Source: Andrena cerasifolii (taxonomy: Eukaryota > Arthropoda > Insecta > Hymenoptera > Andrenidae). From it: DNA of 64,000 bases. Below, piece by piece: positions 22,011 through 33,298 of this stretch. The translations under genes and the position numbers were made by a program. The stretch lies in contig NC_135128.1 of assembly GCF_050908995.1 (NCBI RefSeq), positions 62,001 to 126,000 of the forward strand, given 5' to 3'. The stretch's first letter is position 1. Each line of letters opens with the position of its first letter. The notes beneath the pieces are model-generated. The model ran no database searches and had not been told where the DNA came from. It worked only from the letters and a program-made list of their open reading frames with translations.

Positions 22011-22821
22011 ACTGAGTAATAAGCGAAATAGTGAAGCGAGGCAGATTAATCTTACGTGGCGTTCACCGCGGTGCGCGCAATAGATGCGCGTACGGTTCCC
22101 CGTAAAGTGGTGGTGATCACGGTTGCCAGGAGTACAGACCACGTGGTGCGAGGGTAGCAGCGGCGTGGGGGGACAGCCGAATTCCCCCTCCAGCGCTCTC
22201 CACAGCGTTCATGGTCCATACATACATACTCCTGGTAAGCCTGGCGGAAGTGGCGGAGATGCTTGATGCCTTGACGGTATAGTCACATCGTTAACTGTTT
22301 ATGAGCGTTGACATTCACGCGCTAACAGGCTTTGCAGTTGGACTTCTCATCCATATAATGTTTTTGAGGCTTTCACTTTTGTCACAATCAATATTGTTAC
22401 AATTTATGCCACTCGCTTCTTAGCACCACTTCTCTTTTCATAAATTCTACTAATCGCCAGTGTTATAAACGGACGTTCTTCTGTCTGTATGTTTACGATT
22501 ATGTATTTCGAGAATCCATTAGTTTTCCCCACAGTTTTGAAACGTACACTCCAGGCGTGCGCTCAAAAACTGCACATACGCGTAAAGTCTCCGCCGTGAT
22601 AAAAGACAATCGCGCGGTCCTAGCGCGCGAGTCTGGATTATGTACAGATATAATGAACGTAAGCAATGGGTAATGAAGTATATATAAGTAAGCACTGCGT
22701 AATAATCAATTAAGGCAAAATATTAATGCTACCACTATAAATACATATGAAAAGCTCGGTCAACCCCGGGTACTTTATGCTGGTATTGTTACGTACCGGC
22801 TACCTTTTCAAAAATTTCAAT

Positions 22822-22879
22822 ATCGACAATTGATCCAACCATTGCGTGTTATGGGAGTTTCCCTCGATAAATTGTCGAT
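22822..22879 (+). other. Structured RNA motif, copy B
   Basis: A perfect 10-bp outer stem ATCGACAATT (22822-22831) pairs with 22870-22879. The core contains AACCATTGCGTGTT and GGGA-GTT-TCCC. Confidence 0.65.
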
Positions 22880-23060
22880 GACCCGTGAAGATTCTAATAG
22901 TTATGATTTGATTCACACGAAGCCTGTCACGCCACGGCATATTCTCACGGAGGATTATTGTCGACGTTCTTAGAATGCGCGTTGCAATAAGCATTCCGAC
23001 ACCTAAGCATTGTAGTAGACCAGTTTATATTTTTCTTCCCTGCTAAATTACTGTTACACT

Positions 23061-23123
23061 ATCATTGGCATCGGATCCAACCATTACGTGTTGTGGGAGT
23101 TCCCTCGATCTATTGTCAATGAT
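23061..23123 (+). other. Structured RNA motif, copy C
   Basis: The 10-bp outer stem 23061-23070 with 23114-23123 is fully paired with a single G-U. Its sequence is unrelated to the stem of copy B. The core contains AACCATTACGTGTT and GGGAGTTCCC. Confidence 0.65.
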
Positions 23124-23600
23124 TTACAAACCAAATTGTAATAATCATTTTATGGGAGTCGTTACGCCAATGCGTCCTTCCATGCGAAAATCTGCCAACG
23201 TCGTCGACGTTCTTAGAACGCCGGACGTGATAGCAACCTAGGCACCGAGATGCTGGGAACGTTCCGAGCGAGCGACGGTTGGGCCCATGTGCATGAGGTG
23301 CAGAGTCAGCGATTTTGGCGCTCTTTGTATCAAAGTCCCGAGTGCTCGAGCCTACCCTGCGATTGCTCGGGGCAGTCAGCTAGCAAGTCGCGTAGTGCGC
23401 GGTTGATTCGTCCGAGGGACATATTGCTCTTTGTAAAAATAGTGATTGAGCTGGAGTTCCGAGTGATCGTGAGACAACGGAAAGACTCAGTCCCCGTAGA
23501 GACTCATTTATATACGTTTTCTTGTTTCAACTACTGTTTATTTTACATATATATTAATTAAAACCTATATTATCTCACGCGAAACTGCTAACAAGTGTTA

Positions 23601-23698
23601 GTGTGTCTCTATTATGTGATCTGGAGGGTGCCTGCGGTGCACGATGTTTAAGCAGAGGGCACCGCAGGCACCCTCCAGATCACATAATAGAGACACAC
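23601..23698. other. Perfect 40-bp hairpin with 18-nt loop
   Basis: Positions 23601-23640 are the exact reverse complement of 23659-23698, with 23641-23658 as loop. Pairing stops abruptly on both sides. It lies inside solo LTR A and is followed by a GA-rich tract. Size and shape are those of a pre-miRNA or long foldback, but the uninterrupted pairing also fits a recent template-switch inversion. Confidence 0.9.
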
Positions 23699-23880
23699 GC
23701 ACACGCCAGCGAGAGAGAGAGAGAGCGCTCTGGCGAAAGAAAGAAGGGAAGTAGTAGACGTTAAACTGTAACACGAGGTCGGTGAGTCTTTTAAAGTACG
23801 TTACTATATTCAACAGTTGACCATTTGAATCTTTCCATTTTATAAAAAAATGTTTCATGTTACCCGTGTACGAAGGGGAC

Positions 23881-23930
23881 AGTTAATCCAACCATTGTGT
23901 GTTACGGGAATTCTCCCTCGATAAACTATT
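23881..23930 (+). other. Structured RNA motif, copy D (weakened outer stem)
   Basis: The core AACCATTGTGTGTT plus GGGA-ATTC-TCCC is conserved. The outer stem is reduced to AGTT/AACT, with a possible extra GAAGG/CCTTC further out. Confidence 0.5.
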
Positions 23931-24002
23931 TTACCTTCCTTCCACGGGTATCGCATATTTAAAGCATTTGCAATTAGGAAATGCACAAAATTTATCACTC
24001 GT

Positions 24003-24059
24003 ACGATAATTGATCCAACCATTACGCGTTACGGGGTTTCCCCTCGGTTTAATTATCGT
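24003..24059 (+). other. Structured RNA motif, copy E
   Basis: A perfect 9-bp outer stem 24003-24011 with 24051-24059. The core contains AACCATTACGCGTT. The inner hairpin is GGGG-TTT-CCCC, a compensatory change from GGGA/TCCC of the other copies. Confidence 0.65.
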
Positions 24060-24780
24060 CAAATTATTATTGGCTTCAATTGTTGCTTATCGGTTAACGT
24101 TCAAGGCTGTATACGCCGTACCCTGGTTCTGGAACCCGTTTTTAAACTGTAATCTCCGAAACCGAACCGAATATTATAAATTCTAAATCCGGCGATTTAA
24201 TTTTATGTGAATTTTTAACGACTCTATTTAAAACCCATGTAAATTCCCCAATTATGTTCCACCTTTAATTCCCCTTTTTCTTATTTTGTAATACATGGTA
24301 ACATTCACCTTAAATCTGTCTCATTTGTTTCGAATCAGTCTCTCCAAAAGTACCACATCCTGATTGGGCAACCTGTATTGGTTGTAGACAAAAGCCGTAC
24401 CCCGAAACAATCCTGATTTTGCGCGTAATACGTGCAAATTGCTAAAATCTTTAATTCGTTAAGCGTTGCGTGAGGAAAATTAGACTCAACAGCTCGGTCG
24501 CTTAAAATTTAACGCCCTCACGTAACAGTATGATATATATTATAGCACTCTCAGCGGCCATAGTCTTACAATTTTTCACAGCGTATTTGATTTCTTGTAA
24601 AGCCTTTCCTAGAACTAGAAATTTTATCATAAAGCGTATACGAACTCGATCTTCATTTATAAATTGTGCAGAATGAGCACCGTTTTACATTCACAAATAA
24701 CGGATCTGAGGGTATATGTAAACATGACAGTCAAACACATTCGCAATCGGGTAATTAAAATTGGACTATAATGTTTGCAG

Positions 24781-24941
24781 ATATTTACGGGACTCATTAC
24801 ACTTTGTGGACAAACATCGTGTCGCCGTTTGGGGTTGGAGTTACGGAGGCTTCGTGGCCGCTCTTGCGTTGGCACATCCTGACCAAGAGATATTTCAATG
24901 TGGTATAAGTGTGGCACCGATCGTTTCGTGGAAACTATATG
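24781..24941 (+). CDS. DPP4-like serine peptidase, exon with catalytic Ser
   Basis: A 161-bp exon bordered by an acceptor TTTGCAG (ending 24780) and a donor G|GTATAC. It encodes the nucleophile elbow GWSYGG, with the catalytic Ser of prolyl-oligopeptidase (S9) enzymes, followed by a hydrophobic stretch and the sequence GISVAPIVSWKLY. The last codon is split and completed by the exon at 30196, which gives the SAYAERYMG segment typical of DPP4-type proteins. These peptidases remove X-Pro dipeptides; insect members are membrane-bound or venom-secreted. Upstream exons, including the beta-propeller, were not found to the left. I cannot tell whether the gene is intact or a fragment. Confidence 0.82.
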
Positions 24942-25767
24942 GTATACTACAATCTATTCTAATTTTCTTTGAATTTTTAATTTTCCATCCATTACAAATT
25001 CAGGTCAACTACACTCCTCACATTAATTAATGGATCACCTTTAGGAACCCGAAAATAGGGGCAAGTTCACATGGTCATAACTCCGGCAAAAATAGCCGTA
25101 TCGATATTTTGAAAATGGGTTTGAAAGCGTGGAATTCCTACTTTTAGCTGCTTTTTCGGATTGTAGCTGTATTGCTTTTCGACAAACTTATAATGATACA
25201 AAGAACACTTGGTCCATTTTTAAAAAATTTCTTCAACTTGTGAAAGTTCCACGGGGTGTATGAAATTTTTTACACAAATTCCATTCATACCAGTTGAAAG
25301 CGGCTACTTTCCTGTGTAAACAGAAAGTAATAAATTTCTTGTGTAATAAGTTTCTTGCCTGTATTGGCACCACCGATGGCATATCGCGTGGAGGTATGTG
25401 TCATATGTGTGTGCACACACAAGAACATTCGGCACCGTCGGCGTAACTCGGCTCGCTTTCGGCTGTTGTCGTCACTTATATCGGCGGGTGAGGACACGAA
25501 CAAGAGTGCTCGCTTCCCCGGGAACGATCAACAGTACAACACATTTTGTAGCCTTATTTTTCCGAAACGGTAACTTAAAACTTAAAGGCCACAGGTAAAA
25601 AATTATCTCAGCGCATTCCGGTGGAACTCAAAAGAATCGGGAAATTCTCCGCTTTAAAATGAGCATAAGATATTGATGTTCCAGTCACCCCTCGCAGAGA
25701 TACAGCGAGTTGAAAAAAAAATGGAATTTGTGCAATTTTTAAGCATATTTTCGAAAGGACATCTTAA

Positions 25768-25874
25768 GGCAGGGCTGCACAGGGAACCCTTTTCAGCGCC
25801 TAGCGGCGAGCAACCAGCCGTACGCCGTTACTAAAGGTAGAATCAGTGAGGCGAACTGCACTAGTGTAGGTGCG
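25768..25874. repeat. Dispersed repeat, copy 2
   Basis: Inverted match to 18348-18466, ending 28 bp before the palindromic mariner. Confidence 0.5.
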
Positions 25875-25903
25875 GGCTCGTAGGCGCGTAGCGTAACTAT
25901 ATA

Positions 25904-28546
25904 CAGGGTGTCCCAAAATGTCGGAGTTCTTTTAAAGAAGTGACTCAGGGGGTGTTTTGAAACAACTTTTTCCGCAGCGAAAATAATGTCCGAAGCTTCG
26001 TTAACGAGATATTAACAAAAAACCCCGACCAATCAGAGCGCGCGCCTTCCGCCCGAGCTCCCGCGCTAGCGTTGGCTACGCAGTAGGCGGCTGTGCTTGT
26101 ACTACGAACGTACGAACAAGCAATTCGGCATTCATCAAAGGAAACCGCGTTAAACAATTTTTGTTAAAGCAGAATCTTAAATAATAATTGTTTGAAGTGA
26201 GAGGACAAGAAATACGTAAATTTCGTTTTCATATAAGGCATAAACGAAAAGGTAATGTAACAGAAAATGTACGACAAGTGATCGTAATTCGTTACTGAGG
26301 TAAAAATCCGTAGTTTAATAAAGGCCAACATAACTAAATTTAAAGAATAATATTAGGTGTATGAATAAATTCTTTCCGACTGGATTTACATAATCAGTAC
26401 AAAGCTACCGAATTTCTATCGTGGTGATATTCGTAAGCTGCCAGGAAAATGGCAAAACGTAATTAACAATAATGGAAATTCTTTCGATGATTGAGTTGCT
26501 ATCATATTTTTTTTTTAAATCAAACTATTATTGTACCTTAAAATCGGACAGAATTTATTTCTACATCTAATAATCACCAATAAATTAAAAAACACTCACG
26601 CCTACGAGAATTCCTTTCCTTCCTTTCCTTCCTTTACGGAATTCTGTGTCACTAAGTAGGTCACTGTGCCGATCCTGGTCATCGGTGGACGAAAAGATTT
26701 ATGGTAGGGTTGCGCCCATTGCTCAGCTGATCGCAGGTATACGAGACCACCCGAAGGTAAGGATCGCAACGTCATGTGCGTCCGGGTTAATGTACCGAGT
26801 GTTCACTTCACTGCACGGCCACTAGCACTGAACACTTAATTTATTTTTCATGGAAATTGTGGTTCCTACGTTATAAAAATTGGTTGCCCCGAATGGGGCC
26901 GATTACTGTTAATTGAGCAATTGCTCTATGTGGCCACCCTCAGCGCCTATGCACGCCTCAGCACGTACAATCACCTGTCTTTTGAAGGCCTGCAATGTTT
27001 GTGGCATTATGTTTGCCACTGCAGCGTGAATTCGCACGACTATATCTTCCAGTGTATCCACTGGTTGACGGTACACCTCATCCTGAAATGATTGTTGTAC
27101 AACAAATACAAAACGTAAGTAAAAAAAGAATACCTATAAAAAAAGTAACAGCAATAATGAAGTTACCTTCAGGTAGCCCCAGAAGAAAAAATCCAGCGGG
27201 GTCATATGCGGTGACCGTGGGGTCCACGCAACAGGACCGCCGTGGCCGATCCACCTGTCCTGGAAGGTTTCATTTAGGTAGTCTCGGGCAATTGTGGTGT
27301 AGTGAGGTCCATCCCAGTCTTGCTGATAGAACATGTTCCGTCGGATATCATTTGGAATATGGTTCATGAGATACGGAAGAACATGCTCTAAAAACATCGT
27401 CCTTTCACTGCCAATGTACCCATTGCTTCGAGATAGACAGGAGACACCACGTGTTTCGGTTCGAAAGGGTTCGAAGAAGGGAGAAACAGAAAGTCTCCGA
27501 GTTGCTATAAAGAAGAAAACCGACCAGCTGGTTGAGTATTCAGTGTGACTGTTGGGAGAAGTGCAACGGAATCCGTCGTTCTGCAAATACATATTGTGGA
27601 CGGATGAAGCACTCTTCAATAGGGAAGGGTGCTTCAATTCGCACAATCGGCATTTGTGGAGCGACGAGAATCCACTAGCGCTTCGGACAGGCGCACTGTT
27701 TTGAAGAGGCCCTCTTCACAGCTATGTCTCCTCCCCGAGGCCCACCAGTATAAACACGCGCTCGAATTTCAAAACAAAAGCACGCATCGACGCATGCCGT
27801 GCGAGAGAAGGTGGGCCTCGGGGAGGAGACATTGCTGTGAAGAGGGCCTCTTCAAGTCTGTGGCCGTTTGAGAGGGATGCAGGGCAGATTGTTTAGATTA
27901 CGAGCAATCGGTCTTCAAGCCCATCTTTTCTCGCACGGAATACGTCAACGCATGCTTTTGTTTTGAAATTCGAGCGCGTGCTTATACTCGGGAGATAAGG
28001 GATCCGTCTTTAATTTGAAGGAAGGACGAAGCAGGCGGGACTACGCGCAGTCAGCGATTTACCCCCATTCTTCCTGGGCATCTACGCGAGGCGTATTTAA
28101 AATTAATCAGGCTGATCGGCCAGAGCATTTCGCCAGGGTCGCGGTTTATGACCGTATTGTCCCGCTAATCGGCGATAGAGTACTGTTTCCTAGAGTTTTG
28201 GATAATTTATGACTTAATTGGTTGCACCTCGTAGCAGACGTGAACTCGAGGTGTCCGAAAACGGAAACAGGAATGGTATGTCTTTTCTTCTTTATAGCAA
28301 CTCGGAGACTTTCTGTTTCTCCCCTCTTCGGACCCTTTCGAACCGAAACACGTGGTGTCTGCTGTCTATCTCGAAGCAATGGGTACATTGGCAGTGAATG
28401 GACGATGTTTTTAGGGCATGTTCTGCCGCATCTCATAAGCTTCGGATTTTTACCTGAATAACGAATTACGATCACTTGTCTTACATTTTCTGTTACATTA
28501 CCTTTTCGTTTATGCCTTATTTGAAAACGAAAATTACGTATTTTTT
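25904..28546. mobile_element. Palindromic mariner 3, rearranged and right-truncated
   Basis: The left end CAGGGTGTCCC follows TA. The left arm is readable to about 27395 and carries C-terminal transposase exons on the minus strand; the second-intron donor is GT here. Junctions near 27395, 27525 and 27700 then jump to other parts of the family. The right arm stops at about 28546, some 330 bp short of a proper end. The segment 27530-27700 keeps the catalytic WTDE (GAA codon) that is a stop in palindrome 1. Confidence 0.8.
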
Positions 28547-29816
28547 AATAAGAAGCCCATAGAGAAAATTCTGCAATTGTTGGCTTTTTAGTTACCTTTC
28601 GGGAACTTCCAAGCAAATTTATTTTTTGTCTTATAATAAACATATTTATCCTTGCATCTGCGAATACAAGATTTGGCAATACTTGCCAATCATGGAGTAA
28701 TTACCTGTATTCTATTTCGCACAGTGGGGCTGAATCGCTAGAAATAGGGACAAAATGCAACACTCCATTTTGAGCACCGAAAATGACGAACATTATGAAG
28801 GAAGTTCATAAAGGAAAAGTTAACACACTACTCGTATGAAGGTCGGACGTTGTTTAAAACAATGTCAATAATTCCAATAAAACTAAAAGAATTTGATAAA
28901 TATACACACTAAGGAAAGTGCAGAAATATTTAGAAACCTGTATTCATGTTATCCCGGTACCAATATACTAAATAAATAGATACTGTTCCCAAAGTGTTAA
29001 TACATTCCTACGAAGTTATACAATATTTGGGCAATATTTTAATCGGCTAATTGGGAGAAGGGGCCCAATACGCCAGAAATAAAGATTTTAAAAAGTATAG
29101 AAGAGATTGTATGTATGCTGAAAATATTCTCATTGCAATACATGCGAAGAAGTTTTAAACTTTTTATCGACTTCTTCAGATCCAGTACTAGATACTTTCC
29201 TAGGTATCTTTACTAAAAAAAAGTTTTTTTTAAAAGTAGCTTGATATCATTCGGCATATTGATTGGAAAAAAATGGCATGTTAATTTTTTTCTCTACTCT
29301 TCGGATTGACGCCCACTGTGCGTCGCAACAAAGAGGGCTCAGAGCTGAGCGAGAATTCATTCGTTGTTTTCGACCCGTAATTTCATGTATTCCGAAGAAC
29401 GTTTCGACAACATCTGTTTGCCAGCATTTCTAAAGGGCAATCAAGAACCTGGTTATTAATAATATTAGACATTCTTCAGTCTGACAATGAGTTAATCCGT
29501 ATATTGCTCTGTCGGTGGGTAGTACGTACGATGCCTGTTGTTAACTGCCGCGCCAACTCACGGGTCAATATGGTCATGAACCGCAACCCTGGCGAGACGC
29601 TCGGGCCGATCAGCCGGATTAACTTTTGGGAATCAAATGTGGCATGTTCCTCCGCTAACAAAATAAGAATATGTTCTTATTTTCCAACGGTATGCCAACC
29701 GTTAGAATATACCCTTCCAAGTGTTCGAACCGGCACCCTCAATGCGGTGGCTGAGGTCTGCTCGCCGCGGCGGATCGCGTCTAGGAAATCCTATCTTAAC
29801 TCGGCCAAAAAAATTG
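28547..29816. other. AT-rich stretch without gene; mariner-related patch near 29560-29640
   Basis: 28547-29500 shows nothing recognisable. About 29560-29640 resembles the sequence near 11480-11540 (CCCTGGCGA and GGCCGATCAGCC blocks), a relic of the palindromic mariner inner arm. Confidence 0.45.
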
Positions 29817-30195
29817 CACAAGAAATTTGTTACTCTCTTTTTACACAGGAAAGTAGCCGCTTTCGACTGGTGTAAATGGAATTTGTGAAAAAAATTTCAT
29901 ACCCCCCGTGGAACTTTCGCAAGTTGAAGAAATTTTTTAAAAATTGACCATGTGTTCTTTATATCGTTATAACTTTGTCGAAAAGCAATCCAGCTGAAAT
30001 CCGAAAAAGCACCTGAAAGTAGGGATTCCACGCTTTCAAAACCAATTGTCAAAATATCGATACGGCTATTTTTGCCGGAGTTATGACCATGTGAGTTATG
30101 ACCATGTTTATTTTCGGGTTCCTAGAGGTGATCCTTTAATTAATGTGAAGAGTGTATATAAATTTTATTGAGCTGTTATTGTTACATTTGCACAG

Positions 30196-30407
30196 ATTCA
30201 GCATATGCCGAAAGATACATGGGCTTTCCAAATGCTGCATCAAATTACAAAGGTTACGCCGAATCGGATGTGTATGAAAAGGTGGAATATCTGCGAAACA
30301 AAATGTTTTACCTAGTGCATGGTACTGCAGACGATAATGTCCAGTTTCAACAATCAATGGCACTTGCCCGACATCTTGCTAAAAAAGGCATACTCTTTCG
30401 GCAACAG
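30196..30407 (+). CDS. DPP4-like serine peptidase, exon with catalytic Asp
   Basis: A 212-bp exon between TTTGCACAG and the donor GTATGC. It continues the exon at 24781 in phase (split Asp codon) and encodes SAYAERYMG, then KMFYLVHGTADDNVQFQQS, which holds the catalytic Asp of S9 peptidases. The next exon should carry the catalytic His. I could not find it in the following 4 kb, where transposon relics and low-complexity sequence begin. Either the next intron is long or the gene is broken here. The intron before this exon is about 5.25 kb and is almost entirely transposon. Confidence 0.82.
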
Positions 30408-31805
30408 GTATGCTTGTTTATTATTGTCACTTTTCTTATACTACACTGCTGAACAATATACAATAGTTGCCACTCAAGACACGTTAGCAAAAAATGGCAT
30501 TCCCATCTATGACACCAGGTTCCGCAACACGAACCAAACCGCCGCGCTCATGTAGCCGTTCTGTCAATAAACGACTCGTTTGAATTTCCGACTTTTTATC
30601 TAACAAAATTTGTTCAATTTTTACACTGATAATAATACTAATACAAAAAGGATACTAATACGAATATAATATTATAAACAATATTCATAAATTACAAATA
30701 AATAGTGCTACAACACTGTATTGAGAGAACTTGTAACCGTGTCCTGGAGCGGTTACGAACCGGACGGAGAAGGTATAAGGCGGCCAATTGAACGAGACGG
30801 ACTAAAGTGGCTGAACGGACTTTATCAAATCGCGTGTACAAAAGGGCCCGGTCAGGTCTTTGCTGGCTAACAGGAGAATAACAGCTTAATGGTAACCTTA
30901 CCCTATGTCTTAACCTATCGCACGGCCGCTGTTGTATCGCGGGCACGGTCGCGGTCACGGCGCGTAGGTCGGAACGATTCGGCGGTGGGTGAAAAAAGGT
31001 GGGGTGGTCGTTCTGGTGCCCTGACTGTGGTTTCCACCAATGGCCCTGACCGGAAGTCTTGAGTCCGATCGCCAAGTGGGTTAAACCAGCGTGAGATACG
31101 GAGACTATAGGATGTCCTCCAGGGCAGGCGTATCTTGTCCCTAAGATCGATTGCGGATATCGGTCTTGCGTCTAGAGGTCGGCGAGCTCGCGTTCCTCTA
31201 GGGGCCATGGAGGTAGGAAAAACCAAAAAGAGGCAGTGATGGAGCTTGTTATGTACAAGAGATCGCTGGGATAAGTCTAACCGTTCGCCGAACGCTCGTG
31301 GCAGATTCTGCTTGACGGGCCCGCCACGCTGGCTTATATGCGGTGCCGCGCGAACTTCGCGAGCGAGAGCGCCGCTCGGCGCGTAGCCATCTCGCGGCCG
31401 CGCTCGGTAGGGGCGGGCCGCGCTAGGCGCGAATGATGGGGAGAGAAGATCAACTTCCCACTGTTATAACTCGTTACAAACTCAAAAATGTTGAGAAAAG
31501 TGCAGTTTATTTGAGATAAAGAATTGAGACAATACAATTATTAGAGACGTAACAGTTTGGTGTGAATGTTGTCGAGATACGAGAGATTACTGGTCTGTAT
31601 AACCGAGCACTCGGGTCGGTCACGAGAGCGAGAGTGTGTGTGTATGTGAGGTATTGTGTGGAAGAGTATGTATGTATGTTTAATCGTGAAAAGTAAATAC
31701 GCAATCAATCAGCTGTTTGAGAATGTTCGAGGTTTCTTGCGGCTGATGTGAAAAGGGAGAGCGAGAAAAAGAGAGAGAAAGAAAGATGGATAGAGAGAGA
31801 GATAA

Positions 31806-31846
<41 letters not shown>

Positions 31847-32084
31847 TTTGCCCGGACAAACACGCATTCGTTTCATTATTGCAACAATGAAAATAGTTTG
31901 TCTAAATTGCAAATGTAAACGATACAGTAGTTGACCATCTAAGAGCTTCAGTTTAGGAAACGCTGTGGAATAAGTAACTTGAATTTTATAAATGAAATTT
32001 TATTATACCAGGCGAAAAGAAAAGTATCGAAGATGATTATAACACCAAAGAAACGTTGAAGAAATCAATAGTTTTGATGTTATG
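30408..32084. other. Intron or intergenic: GC-rich patch and GA microsatellite, no recognised gene
   Basis: 30460-30555 has a short frame that vaguely resembles the preceding exon's tail but I cannot support it. 30870-31440 is GC-rich with no recognisable domain. A GA-rich tract lies at about 31755-31842. Confidence 0.45.
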
Positions 32085-32088
32085 CTAT

Positions 32089-32360
32089 TGTTGCGCCGGG
32101 GAGTTTCCATCGCAGGCTACCCCGACGCAAAGGAGTAGAATAATACGACACGGACGCACACACGATACCACTATATTTGGTACATAGGGCAATATCGGTT
32201 ATAAAGGCGCGACCTGCATGTCCGATCGCAACGGCATTCGGTTCAGGACAGACTTCCTGTCGGCCTCCCTATCGTCCTCTTGAAGGGAGCCGACGTTCTT
32301 CTATCTTCAGCTGCGAGCACCAGCAGGCTATGCACGGGCCTATACCCGATACTCGCAACA
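32089..32360. mobile_element. Small solo LTR, copy 1 (272 bp)
   Basis: Starts TGTTGCGCCGGGG, ends CTCGCAACA, with 4-bp target duplication CTAT (32085-32088 and 32361-32364). A second member lies at 41252-41514. Confidence 0.88.
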
Positions 32361-32389
32361 CTATTATAAAGAAACATAACTCAAAAGTA

Positions 32390-33296
32390 TAGTTATTGAC
32401 CGGTCAGGGCACAGTTGTTGACCGGTCTAGGTACAGTTGTTGACCACTTACTGAATATAAAAGAAAATGGCATACTTTGTACTGTAAAATCATTTTTATT
32501 AAATCCATCTGTCACCATATCAAAATCAAAGATATATTGTCTTGGGGCAGGATGAGTTTCATGTGCACCCTTCACGATGTATGCCGTGCACTTTGCCGCG
32601 GTCTCACTGGCTTCTCATTCGCTTTTTTTTATTCTTCGATTTCTCTCTCACCTGCTCTTTTTTTCTTCTTCTTCGTCTTCTTCTTCTTCTTCTTCTCTTT
32701 GCATCTCTTAGCCTCTTTCTTTTCCTTCTTTTACTTTTTGATTTCCTTTTTTTCTTTCGTCAAGCGCTTTTGATTTCCGAATTATTGTACCGACCCTCGG
32801 ACTAATATAAAATCAGAATTCATCGGAGGTGCATACCCGAAACCATATAAAAGCAGGGCACACTACCCCGTGCCTCCAAAGATCTAAATCAAATGTCATC
32901 GCGGTCTTTCGGCACGAAAATTACGAGTGGTCAATAAGTGCATTACTGTGCATTCGTCGAACCAATTATTGAACACCCCCGAAATCACAGCATAATCACG
33001 TTCGACACGACTGGGCGTATGATGAATGTTAACATTGGACCCAGTCATTAACCAAGTCGCCGCTCTAAAGATGCCTGCTAAACCCTTACCTTCTTTGAGA
33101 GTTGAAATTACACGTTTTCTTTCCAACGATCTCACGGCGGAATGCTTCTACTGAAATCACCGATTCTTGGTTAAAACGAAAGGTAGAACTGTCTTTTCTG
33201 ATCAAAGTGCATCATTGATGTGGAAAACCGCATGTTCATTAGACTATGGCGGGAGAAATTTGAAGTGGTCAACTACTGTACCCTGGTCAATAACTG
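32390..33296. mobile_element. Pogo-type non-autonomous transposon, about 907 bp
   Basis: Ends read AGTTATTGACC...GGTCAATAACT between TA dinucleotides (32388-32389, 33297-33298). A second internal copy of GTTGTTGACC or its variant follows each end. A pyrimidine-rich tract lies at about 32655-32760. The minus frame at 32896-33135 has no recognisable motif. Confidence 0.6.
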
Positions 33297-33298
33297 TA

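Larger units (their letters stand above)
22787..24527 (+). mobile_element. Solo LTR A (1741 bp) with four structured motifs
   Basis: It begins TGTTACGTACC and ends CTCACGTAACA, so TG...CA ends lie within an 8-bp inverted terminus. A 4-bp target duplication GTAT flanks it (22783-22786, 24528-24531), the signature of LTR-retrotransposon integration. No gag or pol is left, so it is a solo LTR made by LTR-LTR recombination. It holds four copies of a hairpin motif also found in the errantivirus-like element, two of them in ~240-bp tandem units that also share GTCGACGTTCTTAGAA. Strand is taken from the motif orientation. Confidence 0.8.
25012..30154. mobile_element. TA-flanked DNA transposon with ~335-bp inverted repeats, in the DPP4 intron
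   Basis: 25012-25344 is repeated in inverted orientation at 29817-30154. The ends are CACTCCTCACATTAATTAA and CACTCTTCACATTAATTAA (read inward), each flanked by TA. The inside holds a palindromic mariner (25904-28546), a dispersed repeat and AT-rich sequence; no transposase of its own is recognisable. It fills nearly the whole intron between the two DPP4-like exons. Confidence 0.7.

Noticed and set aside
30915..31226. Arg-rich 103-codon frame in GC-rich patch
   Set aside because: Composition effect with overlapping frames; no homology signal or conserved motif.
32477..32805. Phe/Leu-rich membrane-like frames
   Set aside because: Product of the TTC/CTT low-complexity tract inside a non-autonomous transposon.
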